64,000 nucleotides of DNA from Pseudarthrobacter sp. BIM B-2242 (GTDB taxonomy: Bacteria; Actinomycetota; Actinomycetes; Actinomycetales; Micrococcaceae), in NCBI RefSeq assembly GCF_014764445.1, contig NZ_CP061721.1:3844001-3908000 (forward strand), read 5' to 3'. Shown here in pieces: positions 51,002-60,790 of this stretch (its first letter is position 1; each line of letters opens with the position of its first letter). A program made the position numbers and the translations under genes. A model generated the notes under the pieces. It was not told where the DNA came from. It did not search any database and saw nothing but the letters and a program-made list of their open reading frames with translations.

Positions 51002-51019
51002 ACTGATCGAACGTTCAGT
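51002..51019. promoter_or_regulatory. PaaR-type operator before the MHS transporter
   Basis: ACTGATCGAACGTTCAGT is a near-perfect 18-base palindrome of the same type as five others in this region. It places the transporter under the local TetR regulator. Confidence 0.7.
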
Positions 51020-51081
51020 TACCGATGATAGTACTATGGATGTGGCCCAGCGCACATCCAAAAACCTTCGGAGGGGAAGAA

Positions 51082-51873
51082 TTAGCGCGACGCCGTCCCG
51101 GTGAACACCGGTGAACGCTTTTCCTGGAACGCGCGGAATCCCTCGGCGTAGTCTTCGCTCTTGCAGAGCCGCGCCTGCTCGGCATTTTCCTCTGCCATGG
51201 CGTCCCAGAGTCCCAGCCGCTGGTCGCGGATGTGCGCTACCAGCTCCTTGCTCGCGTTGAACGCCTCAGTGGCCCCCGAGGCCACGGTGGACACGATGGC
51301 CCGTGTGCCCGGCAGAAGTTCATCCGCCGGCATGGCCCGGCTGAACATCCCGCGCGCCACAGCCTCTGTGCCGGAGATCAGCTCGGCCGTGTAGATCAGG
51401 TCCAGCGTCCGGTGCATGCCCAGCCGCTCCGTGAAGTACCAGTGCCCGCCCGAATCCAGGGTGGCGCCGAGCTTGGCAAAGGGCGAGCCGAACTTCGCAT
51501 TCTCCGCCACGTACACCACGTCGGTGGCGAGCAGCAGACCCAGTCCCACGCCGAGGCACGCACCCTGGGCGGCCGCAAACGTCGGCGCCGGGAACGCACT
51601 CATCTTTGTCAGCAACGGCTGGACCAGACCGGCCAGGTAAGCCTCGGCGTCGTCGCTCTCCGGCGTCACGTTCTGAATGTCACGACCCGCGCAGAAGGCG
51701 CGGCCCTCGCCCCTGAGAAGCAGCGCCCGCACCTCCCCGCGCGCGGCGGCGGCAGCAGCGTCGTCGTACGCCTGTGCTAAATCCGCCAGCGCCTGCTCGT
51801 CGAGCGAGTTCAGCTTGTGGGGCGCGTCCAGCACTACTTCGGCGACGTTGTTGGCGATGGAGAGGGAAATCAT
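51082..51873 (-). CDS. paaG: Enoyl-CoA hydratase/isomerase, PaaG-type
   Basis: The 263-residue crotonase-fold protein has RGEGRAFCAGRDIQNV with an oxyanion-hole glycine, AQGACLGVGLGLLLATDVVY, and KLGATLDSGGHWYFTERLG with the aspartate that in PaaG does the acid-base work of isomerising ring-1,2-epoxyphenylacetyl-CoA to oxepin-CoA. The ATG at 51871-51873 has TAAGGAG just upstream. It is the last of the paaABCDE-paaG unit (20 bases after paaE). The aspartate in place of a glutamate pair favours isomerase over hydratase. Confidence 0.82.
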   Translation of the reverse strand: MISLSIANNVAEVVLDAPHKLNSLDEQALADLAQAYDDAAAAAARGEVRALLLRGEGRAFCAGRDIQNVTPESDDAEAYLAGLVQPLLTKMSAFPAPTFAAAQGACLGVGLGLLLATDVVYVAENAKFGSPFAKLGATLDSGGHWYFTERLGMHRTLDLIYTAELISGTEAVARGMFSRAMPADELLPGTRAIVSTVASGATEAFNASKELVAHIRDQRLGLWDAMAEENAEQARLCKSEDYAEGFRAFQEKRSPVFTGTASR

Positions 51874-51893
51874 GGGGCTCCTTAAGTTAGTAC

Positions 51894-53135
51894 TTACACG
51901 TCGAAGTCGACGGTGACTTCCTTGCTGGTGGGGTGGCTCTGGCACGTCAGCACGTAACCCTTGTCCAGTTCATCCTGTTCAAGGGCGTAGTTCTCGTCCA
52001 TGGTTACGCTGCCGGTAACCACCTTGGCGCGGCAGGTGCCGCACACTCCCCCGGCGCACGCGAACGGTACGTCCGGGCGCACCCGCAGCGCGGCGTTGAG
52101 GATGGATTCGCGGGCGTGCGTGGGGCTGGCCACTTCGCCCTGCAGGCCGTCGAGCTTGAACGTAATCTTGTACGTCTCCTTGGCCTCGTCCACCAGCACG
52201 GGACGGCCTGCGTTGCCTTCCGGGCGGTCCGGCTTTCCCGAGCTGAACAGCTCAAACCGGATGGTGTCCGGGCTGACGCCACGCTCGGCCAGGGTGTCCC
52301 GGCACAGCTGCACCAGTTCGAAGGGCCCGCACAGGAACCACTCGTCCACATCATCGGCGTGGATGGCCGTGCCCAGCAGCTGCTGGAGCTTTTCGGAATC
52401 GATGCGGCCGCTGAGCAGCGGCGCAATCCGCTGCTCGCGGGACAGCACGTGGTGGATGGCGAGGCGCTGCGGGTATCTGTCCTTCAGATCCGCCAGTTCC
52501 TCCAGGAACATCACGTCCATGGCGGCCTTGTTGGCGTAAATCAGGTCGAACCTGCTGTCCGGGTTGGCTGCCAGAAGCGTGCGGGCGATGGCGATCACCG
52601 GAGTAATGCCTGAGCCCGCGGCGATTGCCACGAAGCTGGCCTCACCGGTCGCAGCGATTTCCCCGGCCAGTTCCTCAGGGTGGTTCATGGAGTTCATGCG
52701 GTTCTGCTCCACCGCTTTGCCGTCCCGGCCGTGCTTGGACACAAACGCGCCCATGGGGCTCATAACATCCAGGGTGTCCCCCGCCTTCAGCTCGGCGTTG
52801 GCCCACGTGGAAAACAGCCCGCCGAGGTCCTTCTTGACGGCGACACGGATCTCGCTGCTGCCGTCCTCGAAGCTGCGCGGCTCGGCGCAGATGGAGTAGC
52901 TGCGGCGAACCTCATGCAGCTCACCGGTCTCGTCCGGCAGCTTGGTGCGAAGGGCCACGTACTGGCCGGGCAGGTAGTCGAACTGGCCGGCGAGGCCGGC
53001 CGGAACATGGAAGGAGACTTCAATGGCGTCTTCGGTGAGCCGGCGCACCTCCTTGACGGCGAGCGTGTGGAAGGACGGACGACGGCGGCCGGTGGCCTGC
53101 GCCGTCTCGGCGGCGGTCTGGCGGACAACAGGCAT
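51894..53135 (-). CDS. paaE: Phenylacetyl-CoA epoxidase reductase subunit
   Basis: The 413-residue protein has a flavin domain (YLPGQYVALRT, RRSYSICAEP), a nucleotide domain (AIAAGSGITPVIAIAR, WFLCGPFELVQLC) and a C-terminal ferredoxin domain (PFACAGGVCGTCRAKVVTGS, TCQSHP) with four cysteines. It feeds electrons to the diiron PaaAC core. It lies 9 bases after paaD. It is somewhat longer than E. coli PaaE because of an insertion of about 40 residues before the nucleotide domain (HGRDGKAVEQNRMNSMNHPE). Confidence 0.92.
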   Translation of the reverse strand: MPVVRQTAAETAQATGRRRPSFHTLAVKEVRRLTEDAIEVSFHVPAGLAGQFDYLPGQYVALRTKLPDETGELHEVRRSYSICAEPRSFEDGSSEIRVAVKKDLGGLFSTWANAELKAGDTLDVMSPMGAFVSKHGRDGKAVEQNRMNSMNHPEELAGEIAATGEASFVAIAAGSGITPVIAIARTLLAANPDSRFDLIYANKAAMDVMFLEELADLKDRYPQRLAIHHVLSREQRIAPLLSGRIDSEKLQQLLGTAIHADDVDEWFLCGPFELVQLCRDTLAERGVSPDTIRFELFSSGKPDRPEGNAGRPVLVDEAKETYKITFKLDGLQGEVASPTHARESILNAALRVRPDVPFACAGGVCGTCRAKVVTGSVTMDENYALEQDELDKGYVLTCQSHPTSKEVTVDFDV

Positions 53136-53144
53136 GGGGTTTCC

Positions 53145-53669
53145 TTACAGGACTTTGAAGTAGTCGAACGGTTCCTTGCAGTCCTGGCACACGTAGAGCG
53201 CTTTGCAGGAGGTGGAACCGAAGCGGGTGAGTTCCTTGGTGTTCAGCGACGAGCACTGCGGGCATTTGACGGCCATTGTCAGGCGGATGGGTCCTGCGTG
53301 CCGGGCGGCATTGGACATCCCCGACGGCGGGGCGATCCCGTACTCCTGCAGCTTGGCCTTCCCGGCATCGGTCATCCAGTCGGTGGTCCACGCCGGGGCA
53401 AGGACCAGGTCCACGTCCACGCTGGCGTAGCCTTCCTTGGCGAAAGCGGCCTTCAGGTCGTCGCGGATGGCATCCATCGCGGGGCAGCCCGAGTAGGTGG
53501 GTGTAATGGTGACCCGCACTGCATCCTGCGTGACCTGGACGTCCCGCAGGATGCCCAGGTCCGCGATGGTGAGGACGGGGATTTCCGGATCGCAGACCGT
53601 GGCGGCGATGTCCCAGGCTTTCTGCCGTTGGTCGACCTGCCGGTCTGTACGTGTAGCCACGGCGGTCAC
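53145..53669 (-). CDS. paaD: Phenylacetyl-CoA epoxidase assembly subunit
   Basis: The 174-residue protein combines a MIP18/SufT-type domain (KAWDIAATVCDPEIPVLTIA, YSGCPAMDAI) with a C-terminal four-cysteine zinc ribbon (KCPQCSS, YVCQDCKEPF). PaaD is thought to help load iron-sulfur or diiron centres. The GTG start overlaps the paaC stop by 4 bases. Confidence 0.92.
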   Translation of the reverse strand: MTAVATRTDRQVDQRQKAWDIAATVCDPEIPVLTIADLGILRDVQVTQDAVRVTITPTYSGCPAMDAIRDDLKAAFAKEGYASVDVDLVLAPAWTTDWMTDAGKAKLQEYGIAPPSGMSNAARHAGPIRLTMAVKCPQCSSLNTKELTRFGSTSCKALYVCQDCKEPFDYFKVL

Positions 53670-54580
53670 CAGCTTGCCCCGGGATGCTCCCGGGCCAGCA
53701 CCTGCATCTCCGCGAGGATGTAGCCCAGGTGCTCCGAGTGCTTGCCGCTTCTCCCGCCGCCGGGGGCGGCCGGAACGTCCGGAACGTCCAGTCCGGCTTC
53801 GGCGAGGATCTCACCGGTCAGGCGGTCAAACTCGGGGCGCAGGCTGGAAGGCTCGACGGCGGCGCCCGCCGCGGCGAGGCGGCCGGTCAGTTCGTCGTCG
53901 CGGAAGAGTTCCTCCACGTACGGCCACAGCATTTTCAGGCCGTGGATTATCCGGCGGCGGGATTCGTCCGTGCCGCCGGCAAGGCGGAGGATCCACTGGG
54001 CGCTGTGGTCCCGGTGGTAGTCCACTTCCTTCACGGCCTTGGCTGAGATGGCGGCCAGCGTGGCGTCGGTGGACTGGGTGAGCCTGCGGTACAGCTCGTA
54101 CTGGTAGTAGCTCACCACGAACTGGCGGGCGATGGTGGCCGCGAAGTCGCCGTTGGGCTGCTCGAAGATCTGAATGGACCGGAACTCGGTTTCGCTGCGG
54201 AAGTACGCGAGCTCGTCCTCGGTCTTGTCCCAGGCGCCGCCGGCGTAGCTCAGGAAGCTGCGGGCGTGGCCCAGCTGGTCCAGGGCGATGTTACCCAGGG
54301 CAATATCCTCCTCCAGCTCCGGTGCGCGGGAAATCCAGTGGCCCAGGCGCTGGGACAGGATCAGGGCGTCGTCCCCCAGGCGCAGCGCGAACTCGGCCGC
54401 GTCTTCGGTGGGTTTGGCCAGGCCGGTGCGGACCTCCAGGGCGATGTCCTCGGGGCGGAGGGCGTTGCCGGGGGTGATGCGGGTGGCGGAGGCGTTACTG
54501 TCGCCGCCGGCTACACCGGTGGAGATGTCACCGTGGCCGTGCGTCTCGGCTGCTTCGGTGTTCGTTGCGGGGGTGCTCAC
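53666..54580 (-). CDS. paaC: Phenylacetyl-CoA epoxidase structural subunit
   Basis: The 304-residue helical protein has LGDDALILSQRLGHWISRAP, EDIALGNIALDQLGHARSFL and the family motif KEVDYHRDHSAQWILRLAGG. PaaC is the inactive partner that stabilises PaaA in the multicomponent epoxidase. An N-terminal extension of about 45 residues ([20 protein letters not shown]) is not usual in enterobacterial PaaC. It overlaps paaB by 4 bases (GTG start). Confidence 0.93.
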   Translation of the reverse strand: MSTPATNTEAAETHGHGDISTGVAGGDSNASATRITPGNALRPEDIALEVRTGLAKPTEDAAEFALRLGDDALILSQRLGHWISRAPELEEDIALGNIALDQLGHARSFLSYAGGAWDKTEDELAYFRSETEFRSIQIFEQPNGDFAATIARQFVVSYYQYELYRRLTQSTDATLAAISAKAVKEVDYHRDHSAQWILRLAGGTDESRRRIIHGLKMLWPYVEELFRDDELTGRLAAAGAAVEPSSLRPEFDRLTGEILAEAGLDVPDVPAAPGGGRSGKHSEHLGYILAEMQVLAREHPGASW

Positions 54581-54960
54581 AGGTGCTTCACCCCTTCGCT
54601 CTTGGTGTAGTACGTGGCGTGCCGGTAGTCCTTGCCCTGGGGCGACTCGAAGAAGGAACCCTTGGAATCAGGATCGCTGGCTGCGATGGCGTCTGCCGGG
54701 ACCACCCAGATGGAGACGCCCTCGTTACGGCGGGTGTAGAGGTCACGGGCATTGCGCAGGGCCATGGCGGCGTCCGGCGCGTGCAACGAACCGGCGTGCA
54801 CGTGGCTCAGGCCGCGGCTGGACCGGACGAAGACCTCCCATAGGCCCCACGCACGCGTAGGGGCCTGCGCCTCGACAGGCGCCGGGCTGACTTTTTCCGC
54901 ACTGCGGTTGATTTCGGTGGCCGAGCTGGCCGGGACTTCCGGGTTGCCGTGGGGGCTCAT
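54577..54960 (-). CDS. paaB: Phenylacetyl-CoA epoxidase small subunit
   Basis: The 127-residue protein has the PaaB core [40 protein letters not shown] and [14 protein letters not shown]. It is a needed small subunit of the epoxidase that bridges PaaAC dimers. An N-terminal extension of about 35 residues precedes the core. It overlaps paaA and paaC by 4 bases each. Confidence 0.93.
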   Translation of the reverse strand: MSPHGNPEVPASSATEINRSAEKVSPAPVEAQAPTRAWGLWEVFVRSSRGLSHVHAGSLHAPDAAMALRNARDLYTRRNEGVSIWVVPADAIAASDPDSKGSFFESPQGKDYRHATYYTKSEGVKHL

Positions 54961-55982
54961 GCTGCGTATTCCTTCGTCTCCATTGACTGCTTTGCCTGCT
55001 GTTTTGCCGCATATGCGGCGGCTGCCTCGCGGACCCAGGCGCCGTCGTCGTGCGCCTCCCGGCGGCGCTCAAGCCGCTGGGAGTTGCAGGGTCCCCGGCC
55101 GGCGAGGACCTCGTGGAACTCGTCCCAGTCCAGCGGCCCGTGCTCCCACTTCTTGGTTTCCTCGTTGAAGCGGACCTGGTCATCGGGGAGGGTGAGACCC
55201 AGGACCTTGACCTGCTCGGCCATCATGCCCACGAAGCGGTGACGGAGTTCATCGTTGCTGAAGCGCTTGATGTTCCAGGCCATGGACTGCTTGGAGTTGG
55301 GCGAATCGTCGTCCGGCGGGCCGAACATCATCAGGGCCGGGGCGTACCAGCGGTTGACGGCCTCCTGCGCCATCTGCTTCTGCTCGGGGGTGCCGTTGGC
55401 GAGTTCCAGCAGGATCTCGAAACCCTGGCGCTGGTGGAAGGACTCTTCCTTGCAGACCCGGACCATGGCGCGGCCGTATGGACCATAGGACGCCCGGCAG
55501 AGCGGCACCTGGTTGCAGATGGCGGCGCCGTCCACCATCCAGCCGATGGCACCCATGTCCGCCCAGGTTCGCGCCGGGTAGTTGAAGATGGACGAGTAGC
55601 GGGCCTTGCCGGCTATCAGCGCATCCATCATCTCGTCGCGGGACTGGCCCAGCGTCTCGGCGGCTGAGTAGAGGTACAGGCCGTGGCCTGCCTCGTCCTG
55701 GACCTTGGCCATCAGGATGGCCTTGCGCTTAAGGCTGGGGGCGCGGGAAATCCAGTTGGCTTCCGGCTGCATCCCGATGATCTCCGAGTGCGCGTGCTGG
55801 GAGATCTGGCGCAGGAGGGTCTTGCGGTAGGCCGCCGGCATCCAGTCCTTCGGCTCGATCCGCGAATCGTCGGCGATTACGCGGTCAAAGTTTGCCTGCC
55901 CCTCGGCGTCACGCCGGGCAGCCGCATCCAGTTCTTCCGGGGACAGTTCAGCGGTCACTGACTGCAGATTCTGCACTGCCAT
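54957..55982 (-). CDS. paaA: Phenylacetyl-CoA epoxidase catalytic subunit
   Basis: The 341-residue diiron protein epoxidises the ring of phenylacetyl-CoA. It has the diiron-site motifs: [40 protein letters not shown], and [19 protein letters not shown], which contain the Glu and His metal ligands. It is the first gene of paaABCDE-paaG, with a GAGGAG ribosome site and a PaaR-type operator 45 bases before the ATG. Confidence 0.94.
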   Translation of the reverse strand: MAVQNLQSVTAELSPEELDAAARRDAEGQANFDRVIADDSRIEPKDWMPAAYRKTLLRQISQHAHSEIIGMQPEANWISRAPSLKRKAILMAKVQDEAGHGLYLYSAAETLGQSRDEMMDALIAGKARYSSIFNYPARTWADMGAIGWMVDGAAICNQVPLCRASYGPYGRAMVRVCKEESFHQRQGFEILLELANGTPEQKQMAQEAVNRWYAPALMMFGPPDDDSPNSKQSMAWNIKRFSNDELRHRFVGMMAEQVKVLGLTLPDDQVRFNEETKKWEHGPLDWDEFHEVLAGRGPCNSQRLERRREAHDDGAWVREAAAAYAAKQQAKQSMETKEYAA

Positions 55983-56026
55983 GGTTGCTCCTCTAGCAAA
56001 GGCCTTCGAAAGGCGCTCAATTATTT

Positions 56027-56044
56027 ACCGACCGTTCGTTCAGT
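56027..56044. promoter_or_regulatory. PaaR-type operator before paaA
   Basis: ACCGACCGTTCGTTCAGT has the arms of the shared 18-base palindrome and lies 45 bases before the paaA start. Confidence 0.75.
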
Positions 56045-56089
56045 ATATGGGCCGATGGTGATGCGGGCAAGTGACGCGGGCTTTTTTGT

Positions 56090-58201
56090 TCAGCCCTTTT
56101 CCACGAGCGTGAGGACGTCGTAGGTGGCCACGATCTCGTCCTTCTGGTTGGTCAGTACCGCGTCCCAGGCAACTTCGCCGTACTCGTCCGTTTCGCGCGG
56201 GGTGATTTTCTTGGCCGTCAGGGTGACGCGGATGGAATCGCCGGCGGCCACGGGCGTGATGAAGCGAAGGTTCTCAAGCCCGTAGTTGGCCAGGACCGGG
56301 CCCGGCGCCGGCTCCACGAACAGCCCCGCGCCCCAGGCCAGGAGCAGGTAGCCGTGCGCCACGATACCCGGGAAGAATGGGTTGGCTTCGGCCGCTTCCT
56401 GGTTGGTGTGGGCGTAGAACGTGTCCCCGGTGGAGTTGGCGAACTTGGTGATTTCCTCCAAGGTCACCTCGCGCAGTTCCGAGCGGATGGCGTCGCCGAT
56501 ATGGAGGGTCGACAGCGACTTCCGGAACGGGTGCGTGCCCTCGGTGTTCGCCGTGAAGTTCCGGTCAGCACCGGTATGCCACACCCCGGTGACTGCGGTG
56601 AGCATGTTGGGTGAGCCCTGGATGGCGGTGCGCTGCATGTGGTGCATGACCGAGCGGATGCCGCCCAGTTCCTCGCCGCCGCCGGCCCGGCCGGGGCCGC
56701 CGTGGACCAGGTGCGGGACCGGGGAGCCGTGGCCTGTGGAGCTGCGGGCATCCTCGCGGTTGAGCATCAGGACACGGCCGTGGTGGGCTGCGATCCCGGT
56801 GACCAGTTCCCGTGCGACGGCCGGATCATTGGTGCAGACGGTGGCAACCAGGGAGCCGCCACCCCGGGCGGCGAGGCGGACGGCGTCGGGAAGGTCCTTA
56901 TAGCCGATCACCGACGCGACGGGACCGAACGCCTCCAGCGAGTGGATCGCCTCCGCTTCCGGGTCATTCCAGCCCAGGACAACGGGTGACATAAAGGCAC
57001 CCTCCGCCACAACGCCGGTGGTGCCGTCCGCAGAGGTGACCGACGGCGAATCGAGCGTTCCGTACGCAAGCTCACCGCCGGCGTCGATCATGGACTGCAC
57101 CGCCGCACGCACATCGGCGAGCTGCTCGACGGACGCCAGGGCACCCATGGTGACACCCTCGGCGCGCGGGTCACCGAGGACAACACGCTCCTGGATGCGC
57201 TTACCGACGGCGGCAATCACCGCCGGAACCAGCCCCTCCGGAACGATGGCGCGCCGGATGGACGTGCACTTCTGCCCCGCCTTAACGGTCATCTCCGTGA
57301 CCACGGACTTGATGAAGGCATCAAACTCCGGCGTACCCTCCACCGCGTCCGTGCCCAGGATCGCGGCGTTGAGGGAGTCCGTTTCCGAGGTGAACCGGAC
57401 GCCGCCTTCCACCACGTTGCGGTGCGACTTCAGGGTCAGGGCGGTGGAGGCGGAACCGGTGAACGCCACCAGGTCGCGGTAGTCCAGGACGTCCAGCAGG
57501 CCGCGTACGGAGCCGGAGATCAGCTGCAGCGAGCCCGCGGGCAGGATGTTGGATTCGATGATCGCCTTCACCACGGCCGCGGCCACGTACCCGGTGGGTG
57601 TGGCGGGCTTGACGATGGTGGGTACCCCGGCGATAAAGGCGGGGGCGAGCTTCTCCAGCATGCCCCACACCGGGAAATTGAATGCGTTGATCTGGACTGC
57701 GACGCCCGGGATGCGGGTGTAGATGTGTTCGCCTGCGAACGAGCCGTCCTTGGACAGCACCTCCATGGGGCCGTCCACCACCACCTGGGAGTTGGGGAGT
57801 TCGCGCCGGCCCTTGGAGCCGAAGGTGAACAGCACGCCGATGCCGCCGTCGATGTCGATCATCGAGTCGATCTTGGTGGCGCCGGTCTGGGCGGAGAACG
57901 TGTAGAAGTGCTCGCGGCGGGCGTTCAGGTACTGCGCCAACTCCTTGAGCTTGAGCGCGCGCTGGTGAAAGGTCAGCTTGCCCAGCTCCGCCTGGCCGGT
58001 GGTGCGGCCGTACTCCACGACGGCGGCCAGGTCCAGGCCGTCGGCGCTTACCTTGGCCAGGACTTCCCCGGTGCTCGCATCGCGGACAGGGACGGCGGAA
58101 GCTGCCGAACCGGCATCAGGCGTCCACCAGGAATCCTGCACGAAGCTGGGGACGGTCTCGACGGTATTGACTGCGGCTTCAGCCGTTGCGGTGGTGGTCA
58201 T
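56090..58201 (-). CDS. paaZ: Bifunctional oxepin-CoA hydrolase / aldehyde dehydrogenase
   Basis: The 703-residue protein opens the oxepin ring and oxidises the resulting semialdehyde. The N-terminal 520 residues are aldehyde dehydrogenase (PVWGMLEKLAPAFIAGVPTI, FTGSASTALTLKSH, VKAGQKCTSIRRAIVPEG with the catalytic cysteine); the C-terminal 150 residues are a MaoC-type hotdog hydratase (STGDTFYAHTNQEAAEANPF, IVAHGYLLLAWG). The ATG at 58199-58201 gives the normal PaaZ length. It is transcribed alone behind its own PaaR-type operator. Confidence 0.93.
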   Translation of the reverse strand: MTTTATAEAAVNTVETVPSFVQDSWWTPDAGSAASAVPVRDASTGEVLAKVSADGLDLAAVVEYGRTTGQAELGKLTFHQRALKLKELAQYLNARREHFYTFSAQTGATKIDSMIDIDGGIGVLFTFGSKGRRELPNSQVVVDGPMEVLSKDGSFAGEHIYTRIPGVAVQINAFNFPVWGMLEKLAPAFIAGVPTIVKPATPTGYVAAAVVKAIIESNILPAGSLQLISGSVRGLLDVLDYRDLVAFTGSASTALTLKSHRNVVEGGVRFTSETDSLNAAILGTDAVEGTPEFDAFIKSVVTEMTVKAGQKCTSIRRAIVPEGLVPAVIAAVGKRIQERVVLGDPRAEGVTMGALASVEQLADVRAAVQSMIDAGGELAYGTLDSPSVTSADGTTGVVAEGAFMSPVVLGWNDPEAEAIHSLEAFGPVASVIGYKDLPDAVRLAARGGGSLVATVCTNDPAVARELVTGIAAHHGRVLMLNREDARSSTGHGSPVPHLVHGGPGRAGGGEELGGIRSVMHHMQRTAIQGSPNMLTAVTGVWHTGADRNFTANTEGTHPFRKSLSTLHIGDAIRSELREVTLEEITKFANSTGDTFYAHTNQEAAEANPFFPGIVAHGYLLLAWGAGLFVEPAPGPVLANYGLENLRFITPVAAGDSIRVTLTAKKITPRETDEYGEVAWDAVLTNQKDEIVATYDVLTLVEKG

Positions 58202-58249
58202 CGTTGACAGGTCCTTCCAAAACGGGGACAAACGGTACACCAGATCATT

Positions 58250-58267
58250 ACTGACCGGCCGTTCGGT
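58250..58267. promoter_or_regulatory. PaaR-type operator between paaZ and the thioesterase gene
   Basis: ACTGACCGGCCGTTCGGT is the most regular copy of the 18-base palindrome. It sits between the divergent genes paaZ (49 bases) and the thioesterase gene (76 bases) and could control both. Confidence 0.75.
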
Positions 58268-58342
58268 AATATACCTACAGTACATGAATGCGCTGTGCTG
58301 CACACTGAAAGTTCGAGCGCCGCCGCCTACCAAGGAGAGTCC

Positions 58343-58789
58343 ATGAACACCGCATCCCAGAAGAGCTCAGACGCAGCCCCCGAACTGGACGAACACACCC
58401 CCTGGAAGATCACCCTGGGCGAGCTCGACGAGAAGATGGGCGTGAAGATCATCGAGGAATCGGTGCAGCGCGTTGTGGCCACCATGCCCGTGGAGGGGAA
58501 CAGGCAGTCGTTCGGACTGCTGCACGGCGGGGCCTCCCTGGCCGTCGGTGAGGCCGTGGGTTCCTGGGCCGCGGTGATCCATGCCAGCACGTTGGGGAAA
58601 ACCGCGGTGGGCGTGGACGTGTCCGCCACCCACCACCGCTCAGCCCGCGAGGGCATGATCACCATCACCGCCACCCCCATCCATCTCGGCGGGACGCTGA
58701 CCACCCACGAAGTCCTGATTACCAACGAGGCAGGCCAGCGGCTCTGCACCCTCCGCATCACCAACCTGCTGATGAAGCGGAAGCACTAG
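58343..58789 (+). CDS. Hotdog-fold thioesterase (EntH/MenI-like)
   Basis: The 148-residue protein has SFGLLHGGASLAVGEAVGSW and GKTAVGVDVSATHHRSAREG, the signature of the PaaI/YbdB/MenI hotdog thioesterases, with an acidic catalytic residue in the helix after HGG. AAGGAGAGT precedes its ATG at 58343. A second thioesterase is encoded 97 bases further on. It probably rescues CoA from dead-end aromatic CoA esters of the paa pathway, but a broader housekeeping role is possible. Confidence 0.83.
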   Translation: MNTASQKSSDAAPELDEHTPWKITLGELDEKMGVKIIEESVQRVVATMPVEGNRQSFGLLHGGASLAVGEAVGSWAAVIHASTLGKTAVGVDVSATHHRSAREGMITITATPIHLGGTLTTHEVLITNEAGQRLCTLRITNLLMKRKH

Positions 58790-58843
58790 GCCGGAAGGCC
58801 TGCAGGCCGCCCCACTCTTGACACCGGCACCCCATGTGGGATT

Positions 58844-58861
58844 ACCTAATGAACATTCGGT
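58844..58861. promoter_or_regulatory. PaaR-type operator before paaI
   Basis: ACCTAATGAACATTCGGT is a weaker copy of the palindrome, 25 bases before the paaI start. Confidence 0.55.
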
Positions 58862-58885
58862 AAATAAAGCTGGAGGCAATGACGC

Positions 58886-59368
58886 ATGACTGAAGCAGCC
58901 CTCTCCGGGGTCACCCATCCGATCCTGGAAAACGACTACGCCTCCGAATGGATGGGCATCGAAGTCCTCGCCGTCAGCGATGGCCATGCCACCATCCGCA
59001 TGACCCTTCGGCAGGAAATGCTCAACGGGTTCGGCATGGCCCACGGCGGAATGATCTTCGCCTTCGCCGATACCGCATTCGCCCTCGCCTGCAACCCTGT
59101 GCACCCGGGACCCGGTGACACGGACAGCATCACCGTGGCTGCCGGCGTGGACATCAACTTCCTCAAACCTGCCTACCGCGGCCAGGTGGTCACGGCGGTG
59201 GCTGACCGCCGCTCCAGCGCAGGACGCAGTGGACTGTATGACATCCAAATTTTCGCCGCAGATCCCGTGCAAACCGGTTCTTCGCCCGATTCCCCGCTTG
59301 GCGCCGGCCAGCCGGGTGAACTCATCGCCGAGTTCCGCGGCCGCAGCCGCACCATCCCCAAGAAGTAG
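58886..59368 (+). CDS. paaI: Hydroxyphenylacetyl-CoA thioesterase
   Basis: The 160-residue hotdog protein has MLNGFGMAHGGMIFAFADTAFALACN, the PaaI-type catalytic HGG and aspartate, and DSITVAAGVDINFLKPAYRG. PaaI removes CoA from hydroxylated and other blocked intermediates of phenylacetate degradation. An insertion of about 15 residues near the C terminus (PVQTGSSPDSPLGAGQPG) is a local feature. It lies 6 bases before paaK, so the two are co-translated. Confidence 0.9.
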   Translation: MTEAALSGVTHPILENDYASEWMGIEVLAVSDGHATIRMTLRQEMLNGFGMAHGGMIFAFADTAFALACNPVHPGPGDTDSITVAAGVDINFLKPAYRGQVVTAVADRRSSAGRSGLYDIQIFAADPVQTGSSPDSPLGAGQPGELIAEFRGRSRTIPKK

Positions 59369-59374
59369 GAAACC

Positions 59375-60739
59375 ATGAGCCTCCACGTCCCCGAAACGCC
59401 CACCTCCCAGTCCACCAAAGCAGGCACCGATGCCGTGCTGGACCCTGAGGAAACCATGTCCCGCGACGAGCTCGAGGCCCTCCAGCTGGGCCGCCTGCAG
59501 CACACCGTGGCCTACGCCTATGACCGCGTCCCGCTGTACAAGCGCAAATTCGACGACGCCGGCATCCACCCCAATGACCTGCGCGAACTCAGCGACCTGG
59601 GCAACTTCCCCTTCACCACCAAGGATGACCTGCGCGAGGAATACCCGTTCGGCATGTTCGCCGTCGCGCAGGCAGAAGTAGCCCGCGTGCACGCCAGCTC
59701 CGGCACCACCGGCCGGCCCACCGTCGTCGGATACACCAAAAAGGACCTGGCTGACTGGGCAAAGCTGGTGGCCCGTTCGCTGCGCGCCTCCGGCGTCCGC
59801 CCCGGCATGAAGGTCCATAATGCCTACGGCTACGGCCTGTTCACCGGCGGCCTGGGCGCCCACGCCGGCGCCGAAGCACTCGGCTGCACCGTCATCCCCA
59901 TTTCCGGCGGCCAGACCGAACGCCAGATCCAGCTCATCCAGGACTTCAAGCCGGACGCCATCCTGGCCACCCCCACGTACCTGCTCACCATCGCCGATGC
60001 GATGGCGCACATGGGCATCGACCCGACGTCGACCTCCCTGAAGTACGCCGTCCTGGGTGCCGAGCCGTGGACCGAGGAGATGCGGCACGAGCTCGAGGTC
60101 ACCATGAACATCAAGGCCTGCGACATCTATGGCCTCTCCGAAGTGATGGGCCCGGGCGTCGCCGGCGAGGCCGTGGAAACCCAGGACGGCAGCCACATCT
60201 GGGAGGACCACTTCCGTCCTGAGATCATCGACGCCTTCAACCCCGAGGTGGGCAAAGAGAACGTGCTGCGCGACGGCGAACACGGCGAACTGGTGTTCAC
60301 GTCCCTGACCAAGGAAGCGCTGCCGATCATCCGGTACCGCACCAAGGACCTCACCCGCCTGCTCCCGGGCACCGCCCGCCCCGGGCACCGCCGGATGGGC
60401 CGCATCACCGGGCGCAGTGACGACATGATCATCCTCCGCGGCGTGAACGTTTTCCCGTCCCAGATCGAGGAGATCGCGCTCCGCATCCCGGAGTTGAGCC
60501 CGCACTTCCAGCTCGAACTCACCCGTCCGGAGGGCCAGCGGATGGACCAGATGACCGTCAAGATTGAACGCCGTGAGACCGTCTCGTTTGAACAAAGCAC
60601 GACGGCGGCGCGCACCCTGCAGGAGCAGATCAAGATCCACGTGGGTTCTTCGTGCCGGGTGGACGTTGTGGAGCCCGGCTCCCTTGAGCGGTCCAACGGC
60701 AAGCTGCGCCGGATCTACGACATGCGGCCACAGCAGTAA
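59375..60739 (+). CDS. paaK: Phenylacetate-CoA ligase
   Basis: The 454-residue enzyme activates phenylacetate with ATP and CoA, the first step of the pathway. It has the adenylate-forming motifs HASSGTTGRPTVVGYTKKDL, YGLSEVMGPGVAGE, TGRSDDMIILRGVNVFPSQI and the C-terminal lysine segment SNGKLRRIYD. It lies 6 bases after paaI. The promoter upstream of paaI carries a PaaR-type site. Confidence 0.94.
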   Translation: MSLHVPETPTSQSTKAGTDAVLDPEETMSRDELEALQLGRLQHTVAYAYDRVPLYKRKFDDAGIHPNDLRELSDLGNFPFTTKDDLREEYPFGMFAVAQAEVARVHASSGTTGRPTVVGYTKKDLADWAKLVARSLRASGVRPGMKVHNAYGYGLFTGGLGAHAGAEALGCTVIPISGGQTERQIQLIQDFKPDAILATPTYLLTIADAMAHMGIDPTSTSLKYAVLGAEPWTEEMRHELEVTMNIKACDIYGLSEVMGPGVAGEAVETQDGSHIWEDHFRPEIIDAFNPEVGKENVLRDGEHGELVFTSLTKEALPIIRYRTKDLTRLLPGTARPGHRRMGRITGRSDDMIILRGVNVFPSQIEEIALRIPELSPHFQLELTRPEGQRMDQMTVKIERRETVSFEQSTTAARTLQEQIKIHVGSSCRVDVVEPGSLERSNGKLRRIYDMRPQQ

Positions 60740-60790
60740 AAGGTTCAGGCGGCGCAGCCTCCCGCTGCGCCGCCTGACCGGCACAGCCTG